From: JAICJC01 sp963757605
Lineage (GTDB): Bacteria; Actinomycetota; Thermoleophilia; Gaiellales; JAICJC01
Direction of reading: 5' to 3'
Length of the DNA: 64,000 nucleotides
Assembly (NCBI GenBank): GCA_963757605.1
Contig: CAVWSF010000002.1
Span: forward strand, 124,001 to 188,000
Shown: positions 59,933 through 64,000 of the stretch, in pieces
Position numbering within the stretch: position 1 is the first letter of the stretch
How the letters are laid out: every line of letters begins with the position of its first letter
Notes under the pieces: model-generated
What the model was told of the DNA's origin: nothing
Databases searched by the model: none
Seen by the model: only the letters and a program-made list of their open reading frames with translations
Translations under genes and position numbers: made by a program

Positions 59933-61005
59933 GCCGCCCGCGCCACCCCGTCGGAGACCCTGACGACGGCCGTGGCGCGGCCGCCAAGGTCGGACTCGTC
60001 GGTCGACGTGAGGATCGCCTGGTCGAAGCGCGCCACCGCATCGAGCAGGAGCGCGCGCCGATGGGCGTCGAACTCGCCGGTGACGTCGTCGAGGAGCAGC
60101 AGCGGCAGCTCGTCGCGTTCCTCCGCGAGCAGATCGGCCTCGGCCAGGATCAGGCCGAGCAGCATCCGCCGCTGCTCGCCCTGCGATCCGTAGCGGCGGA
60201 TGTCGCGCCCGGACTCGCGCAGGTCGACGTCGTCAAGGTGGGGCCCGCGGCCCGTCGAGCCGCGGTCGGCGTCGCGCCGGCGCGACGCGCCAAGCGCCTC
60301 CAGGAGCTCGGGCCCGGCGGCGTTTGCGACGAGCTCGAGCGGCACGTCGCCGGGCTCGCCGCCCAACTCCCCCAGCCGCTCACAGAGGCGGGGAAGCAGG
60401 CGCGAGCACAGCCGCTCGCGGGCGGCCACGAGCTCGGCGCCGGCGGCCGCGAGCACGCCGTCCCAGGCATCCAGGCCGTCGGGCGACGCGGCCCCGGCCC
60501 GGATGCGGCGGAGCAGGTGATTTCGCTGGACGAGCGCCCGCCCGTAGGCCGCCGGCACATCGCCCAGCGCGGGCCACAGCCGCACGACGGCCCGGTCGAG
60601 CCAGGCCCGCCGTAGCGCCGGCGGTCCCTGGACGAGCCGCAGGCGGTCAGGCGTGAAGACGAGGACCGGGAAGCGGGCCAGGAGCGCGGCCACTGACCGC
60701 TCGGGCGCGCCGGCGACGGTCACCCGCTTGGGCTCACCGGGCCGGAATCCGACCTCGCTCGTCACCGGGCCGCTGCGCAGGTGGGCGTCGACCTCGACCC
60801 GGGTGACGTCGGAGCCGAACCGGATCACCTGCGACTCGGTGCTCGTGCGCGGCGAGTAGCCCGCGCAGCCGAAGTGGATCATCTCGATCAGGCTCGTCTT
60901 GCCGGCGCCGTTCGGGCCGACGACGCCCACGAGCCCCTCGGAGAACGCGACGTCGACCCGGGCGTAGCACCGGAAGGCGGTGCCGCGCGCCGCCGCGACC
61001 CGCAC
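59929..61005 (-). CDS. recF: DNA replication and repair protein RecF
   Basis: A 358-residue SMC-like ATPase: Walker A VGPNGAGKTSLIEMIHFGCA, FSEGLVGVVG before it, signature YGSQGEQRRMLLGLILAEAD and Walker B LLLLDDVTGEFDAHRRALL. It loads RecA at DNA gaps. GTG start 61005, one base after the dnaN stop. The N-terminal strand (RVAAARGTAFRCYARVDVAF) is less conserved than usual but the frame is unbroken. Confidence 0.93.
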   Translation of the reverse strand: MRVAAARGTAFRCYARVDVAFSEGLVGVVGPNGAGKTSLIEMIHFGCAGYSPRTSTESQVIRFGSDVTRVEVDAHLRSGPVTSEVGFRPGEPKRVTVAGAPERSVAALLARFPVLVFTPDRLRLVQGPPALRRAWLDRAVVRLWPALGDVPAAYGRALVQRNHLLRRIRAGAASPDGLDAWDGVLAAAGAELVAARERLCSRLLPRLCERLGELGGEPGDVPLELVANAAGPELLEALGASRRRDADRGSTGRGPHLDDVDLRESGRDIRRYGSQGEQRRMLLGLILAEADLLAEERDELPLLLLDDVTGEFDAHRRALLLDAVARFDQAILTSTDESDLGGRATAVVRVSDGVARAA

Positions 61006-61006
61006 G

Positions 61007-62116
61007 TCAGGTCGAGAGCCTGATCGGCATGATCAGGTACGAGAAGCTGCCGTCCTCCCCCTGGACAAGGCCGGGCCGCAGCGGGCTCGTGAGCTTGAGC
61101 TTGACGGTGTCGCCCTCGACGCTCTCGATGCCGTCGCGCAGGAACTCGGCGTTGAAGCCGATCTCCATCGGCTCGCCGTGGAAATCGACCGGCATCGACT
61201 CGTGCGCCTCGCCGACGTCCTGCGTCTGGGCGCTCACGGTCAGCTGCCCCTGCTGGAACGCGAGCCTGAGCGGCAGCGCCCGGTGGGTCATGAGCACCGA
61301 GGAGGTGCGGCGGACGACGTCCAGGAGTTCCTCGCGAGACGCCGGGATCTCGTGGTCGAACGTCTGCGGCACGAGCTGGCGATAGTTCGGGAACTGGCCG
61401 TCGATCCGGCGGGCCGAGAGCGAGACGCCGTCGACGCCGAACACGATCTGGTTCTCGCCGATCGAGACGTCGATGGTGTCGGCGGCCGCGGCGGTCGCGA
61501 TCCGGGAGAGCTCCAAGAGCGCCCGCGCCGGGACGATGGCCTGGGCGTCGCCTCCGGAGCCGGGCAGCGCCGCCTCCTTGACGGACAGCCGATAGGAGTC
61601 GGTCGCGGCCATCGTGACCGTGCCGTCGCCGAACTCGACGAGGACGCCGGTCAGGACCGGGCGCGACTCGTCCTTGGACGCGGCCCGGGCGACGTGGTTG
61701 ATGGTCGTCACGAACGCGGTGCGGTCGACCGCGAACGCCGGCCCCGATGCCTCGGGCAGGTGGGGGAAGTCCTCGGCTCCCTGGGAGTGCAGCGTGTACT
61801 CGCTCGGCCCGCAGCTGAGCTTGACCGCGCCGCTCCCCGCGGCTTGCTCGAGCGTCACCGGCTGGGTCGGAAGCGCCCGCACGATCTCGAGCAGGAGCCG
61901 GCCCGTGAGCACCGTCGAGCCGGGCTCTGCCACCTCGGCCTGGAGCCCCGCACGCACCGAGAGCTCCATGTCGGTCGCGGCCAGCTCGACCAGTCCGCCG
62001 GCCTCCGCGCGGATCAGGATCCCCGAGAGGATCTGGACGGTCGAGCGCTGCGAGACCCCGCGAGCGACGATCTGCAAGCGGTTCAGCAGGTCTTCCTGGG
62101 GACAGACGATCTTCAT
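61007..62116 (-). CDS. dnaN: DNA polymerase III beta sliding clamp
   Basis: A 369-residue clamp of normal size: MKIVCPQEDLLNRLQIVARG, LSGILIRAEAGGLVELAATD, RPVLTGVLVEFGDGTVTMAA and the C-terminal LVQGEDGSFSYLIMPIRLST. It holds DNA polymerase III on DNA. ATG 62116 has GAGGAG nine bases upstream. A TATAAC element about 55 bp before the start may be its -10. Confidence 0.96.
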   Translation of the reverse strand: MKIVCPQEDLLNRLQIVARGVSQRSTVQILSGILIRAEAGGLVELAATDMELSVRAGLQAEVAEPGSTVLTGRLLLEIVRALPTQPVTLEQAAGSGAVKLSCGPSEYTLHSQGAEDFPHLPEASGPAFAVDRTAFVTTINHVARAASKDESRPVLTGVLVEFGDGTVTMAATDSYRLSVKEAALPGSGGDAQAIVPARALLELSRIATAAAADTIDVSIGENQIVFGVDGVSLSARRIDGQFPNYRQLVPQTFDHEIPASREELLDVVRRTSSVLMTHRALPLRLAFQQGQLTVSAQTQDVGEAHESMPVDFHGEPMEIGFNAEFLRDGIESVEGDTVKLKLTSPLRPGLVQGEDGSFSYLIMPIRLST

Positions 62117-62366
62117 TCGGTCGAGCTCCTCGGTGCCACGATCATCACTGTCTTCTTTAAGAAAGAGAGGTTATAGGAGTAGGGGCTGCGAATCATGCGG
62201 AGAACGTCGGACGGACCGCTCTGGCAGCGGCCCGGCGATGCGGAGAACCCCGGGGAGTGAGACGGCCGGATCTTCACATCTTCCACACCGGCGTGACAGG
62301 TGAGCCGGCGGCTGCGCAGAACGCACGGGTTCCACACAGCTTTCCCACAGGCCGGCTGGAGAACGC
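62117..62366. other. dnaA-dnaN intergenic region with DnaA-box-like sites
   Basis: 250 bp without a gene. Three sites resemble DnaA boxes on the plus strand: TCTTCCACA (62279-62287), GGTTCCACA (62328-62336) and TTTCCCACA (62341-62349). An AT-richer stretch with TTCTTTAAGAA (62153-62163) and GGTTATAGG lies nearer dnaN. It may be one half of the origin, or serve DnaA control of the operon. Confidence 0.5.
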
Positions 62367-63725
62367 TCACCGGGCCTGCTTGATGCGCGCCGTGAGCTCC
62401 TGGACGACGTTGAACGCCTCGCGGTCCTCCCGGATCAGGCGCGTGACGCGGTTCACGCCGTACATGACCGTCGCGTGGTCGCGGCCGCCGAACTTGGCGC
62501 CGATCTTGGGAAGTGACTGGTCGGTCAGCTCGCGGCACAGGTACATCGCGACGTGACGCGGCAGGACGATGGACTGCGGGCGCTTGTCACCGCGGAGGTC
62601 GACCAGGGTCACACCGTAGGCGTCGCAGACGGCCTGCTGGATCTGCTCGATCGTGATCGACCTGCGCTCGCCGCCCGGGAAGACGTCCTTCAGCACCTCG
62701 CGCGCGACATCCACCGAGATCGGCCGGCCCGTGAGCGAGGCATAGGCGATGACGCGCGTGAGCGCGCCCTCGAGCTCGCGGATGTTCGACGTCACCCGGT
62801 CGGCGATGAACGTCAGCACGTCGGGCTCGGACACGCGCAGGTCCTCGGTCACGACCTTCTTGCGGAGGATCGCGATGCGCGTCTCGAGGTCGGGCGGCTG
62901 GACGTCGGTGATGAGCCCCCACTCGAACCGCGTGCGGAGGCGCGCCTCGAGCGTCGCGAGCTCGCGCGGCTGCCGATCCGACGAGATGATGATCTGCTTG
63001 CCGGCCTCGTACAGGCTGTTGAAGGTGTGGAAAAACTCCTCCTGCAGCTGGTTCTTGCCTTCGATGAACTGAATATCATCGATTAGCAGAACGTCACATG
63101 ATCTATAGCGTCCTTTGAATCCGACCATGCTTTTGTCCCGCAAAGCATCGACAAACTCGTTGAGGACAGTCTCGGTCGTCACGTAGCGGACGGTCAGATA
63201 CGGATGCTGCTGCCGGACGTACTGCGCGACGGCCTGGAGCAGGTGAGTTTTCCCCAGGCCCGTCGAGCCGTAGATGAAGAGTGGGTTGAACGCCTGCGCC
63301 GGCGCCTCGGCCACCGCAAGGGCGGCGGCGTGGGCAAACCGGTTCGACGGCCCGATCACGAAGAGGTCGAACGTGTAGCGCGGATTCAGCATCCCGGCCT
63401 GCGGCGGCGGGGCCGGGACCGGCTGCGGCTCGGGCTCGGGCTCGGGCTCCTGCTCCGCGGCGGCCCGGAAGGCCTCCGAGACGGCGACGCGCAGCTCGAC
63501 AACGAGCTCGTGCTCGGCGGCCGCGGCGTTCAGGAGGCTGCCGAAGTGCCCCTCGATCCAGGTCTTCGTGAACTCGTTGGGAACGCCGACGACCAGCCGC
63601 TCGTCGCTGGCCTCCAGGGCCTCGGTCCCACCGAACCACGTCTCGTACGTGCTGGGGTTGAGCGCCTCGCGCAATCGTTGCGAGATGGTCTCCCAGGTCC
63701 TGGTGGCAGCCGCGTCGGAGGTCAT
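62367..63725 (-). CDS. dnaA: Chromosomal replication initiator DnaA
   Basis: A 452-residue initiator with four domains: helical domain I (WETISQRLREALNPSTYETW), a Glu/Pro-rich linker (EQEPEPEPEPQPVPAPPPQA), the AAA+ domain (FIYGSTGLGKTHLLQAVAQY, VLLIDDIQFIEGKNQLQEEF) and the DNA-binding domain with the signature KFGGRDHATVMYGVNRV. It opens oriC as an ATP complex. ATG 63725 is chosen; the frame runs on upstream to 63947 but those codons cover the origin sites. Confidence 0.97.
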   Translation of the reverse strand: MTSDAAATRTWETISQRLREALNPSTYETWFGGTEALEASDERLVVGVPNEFTKTWIEGHFGSLLNAAAAEHELVVELRVAVSEAFRAAAEQEPEPEPEPQPVPAPPPQAGMLNPRYTFDLFVIGPSNRFAHAAALAVAEAPAQAFNPLFIYGSTGLGKTHLLQAVAQYVRQQHPYLTVRYVTTETVLNEFVDALRDKSMVGFKGRYRSCDVLLIDDIQFIEGKNQLQEEFFHTFNSLYEAGKQIIISSDRQPRELATLEARLRTRFEWGLITDVQPPDLETRIAILRKKVVTEDLRVSEPDVLTFIADRVTSNIRELEGALTRVIAYASLTGRPISVDVAREVLKDVFPGGERRSITIEQIQQAVCDAYGVTLVDLRGDKRPQSIVLPRHVAMYLCRELTDQSLPKIGAKFGGRDHATVMYGVNRVTRLIREDREAFNVVQELTARIKQAR

Positions 63726-63987
63726 CGACGCTGGCGAGTCTACGCTGTCCGACCCCCGGCGGCAACCGAGGTCGGAGGCCCGAATTTCCGCTATTTTACG
63801 CGGTTTCCAGGGGTTTTCGAAAGTACTCAACAGCTTCATCCACAGCTGTGGAAATCTCCTCCTCCTGAGATCGAGAGCGGTGGAAAGCGGACGTTTCCGG
63901 GCGGTTTGTGCTCGACGTGACGGAGCGGGCCCGGCGCATTTCCACACCCGGTCTCAATCGCCCGCTGCTCTATACTGACCGCCGCCG
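63726..63987. other. Candidate origin of replication (rpmH-dnaA intergenic region)
   Basis: 262 bp without a gene between divergent dnaA and rpmH. DnaA-box-like sites: TCATCCACA (63836-63844, one mismatch to TTATCCACA), TGTGGAAAT (63847-63855, inverted) and ATTTCCACA (63938-63946); the last two are the same 9-mer in opposite directions. The first pair forms the palindrome TCCACAGCTGTGGA. A locally AT-richer segment (CTATTTTACGCGGTTTCCAG) lies at about 63791. Confidence 0.65.
63971..63976 (+). promoter_or_regulatory. -10 element for rpmH
   Basis: TATACT, 11 bp before the rpmH start, is a good sigma-70 -10 hexamer. No clear -35 lies at the usual distance. Confidence 0.5.
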
Positions 63988-64000
63988 ATGAAGCGCACCT
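63988..64000 (+). CDS. rpmH: 50S ribosomal protein L34, 5' end only
   Basis: Only the first four codons (MKRT) are inside the window. They match the invariant N-terminus of L34, and rpmH divergent from dnaA is the classical origin-proximal order. Confidence 0.7.

Overview
The window is one contiguous stretch of a very GC-rich actinobacterial chromosome ending at the replication origin. The right edge carries rpmH / dnaA / dnaN / recF / dciA / gyrB / gyrA, the classical origin cluster, with rpmH divergent from dnaA and cut by the window end. Codon use, frequent GTG/TTG starts, many 4-nt stop/start overlaps, leaderless-looking genes and a full ethylmalonyl-CoA gene set fit a deep-branching actinobacterium. 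A Thermoleophilia-like bacterium (Gaiellales/Solirubrobacterales) is my best guess, but this is inference from gene content only. No tRNA, rRNA, CRISPR array, insertion sequence or prophage gene was seen.

Layout. 1-4167 (minus): cell-surface polysaccharide genes (ATP-grasp, glycosyltransferase, and an oxidoreductase-aminotransferase fusion cut by the window edge). 4355-7588: an acetyltransferase, a small Cys-Cys protein, a SpoIID-like secreted protein and signal peptidase I. 7613-10193: CoA-ester lyase, acyl-CoA dehydrogenase and MaoC hydratase, the lower half of the ethylmalonyl-CoA pathway. 10198-14991: acetyltransferase, ABC exporter pair, FAD oxidoreductase and an orphan LanC-like protein. 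14999-19503 (minus): rlmN, crotonyl-CoA carboxylase/reductase, acyl-CoA mutase and ribB. 19551-22433: small membrane protein, acetyl-CoA synthetase and phosphatase. 22459-29581: split TauE/SafE permease, trehalose phosphatase, PhoX-like protein, PolX, L,D-transpeptidase and thioredoxin. 29570-32202: EamA transporter, thiL, and pheA behind a leader-peptide attenuator. 32417-37860: a cobalamin riboswitch followed by six overlapping genes: two DUF4430 proteins, the three ECF transporter components and an alpha/alpha-barrel protein. 37853-46764 (minus): two cation/proton exchangers, then a sigma factor with fabZ-fabH-fabD-fabG-fabF-accD-accA. 46785-54287: biotin ligase, peptidoglycan amidase, NfeD protease, stomatin-like protein, GalT-like protein and two peptide-type ABC permeases. 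54331-64000: the origin cluster.

How it fits together. Acetyl-CoA synthetase, crotonyl-CoA carboxylase/reductase, a B12-dependent mutase, an acyl-CoA dehydrogenase, a mesaconyl-CoA hydratase-like MaoC protein and a malyl-CoA lyase-like protein together suggest acetate assimilation through the ethylmalonyl-CoA pathway. That pathway needs cobalamin, and the riboswitch-controlled import operon would supply it. The alpha-barrel and DUF4430 proteins of this operon resemble the two halves of animal transcobalamin, which makes it the most interesting system in the window. Biotin ligase sits next to the fatty-acid operon that includes two subunits of biotin-dependent acetyl-CoA carboxylase.

Other points of interest are a Phe-type transcription attenuator before pheA, genes that seem to start at CTG or ATA inside stop-codon overlaps, unusual residues in the GyrA quinolone region and GyrA box, a RibB lacking a metal-ligand histidine, and clusters of TTCCACA boxes on both sides of dnaA.
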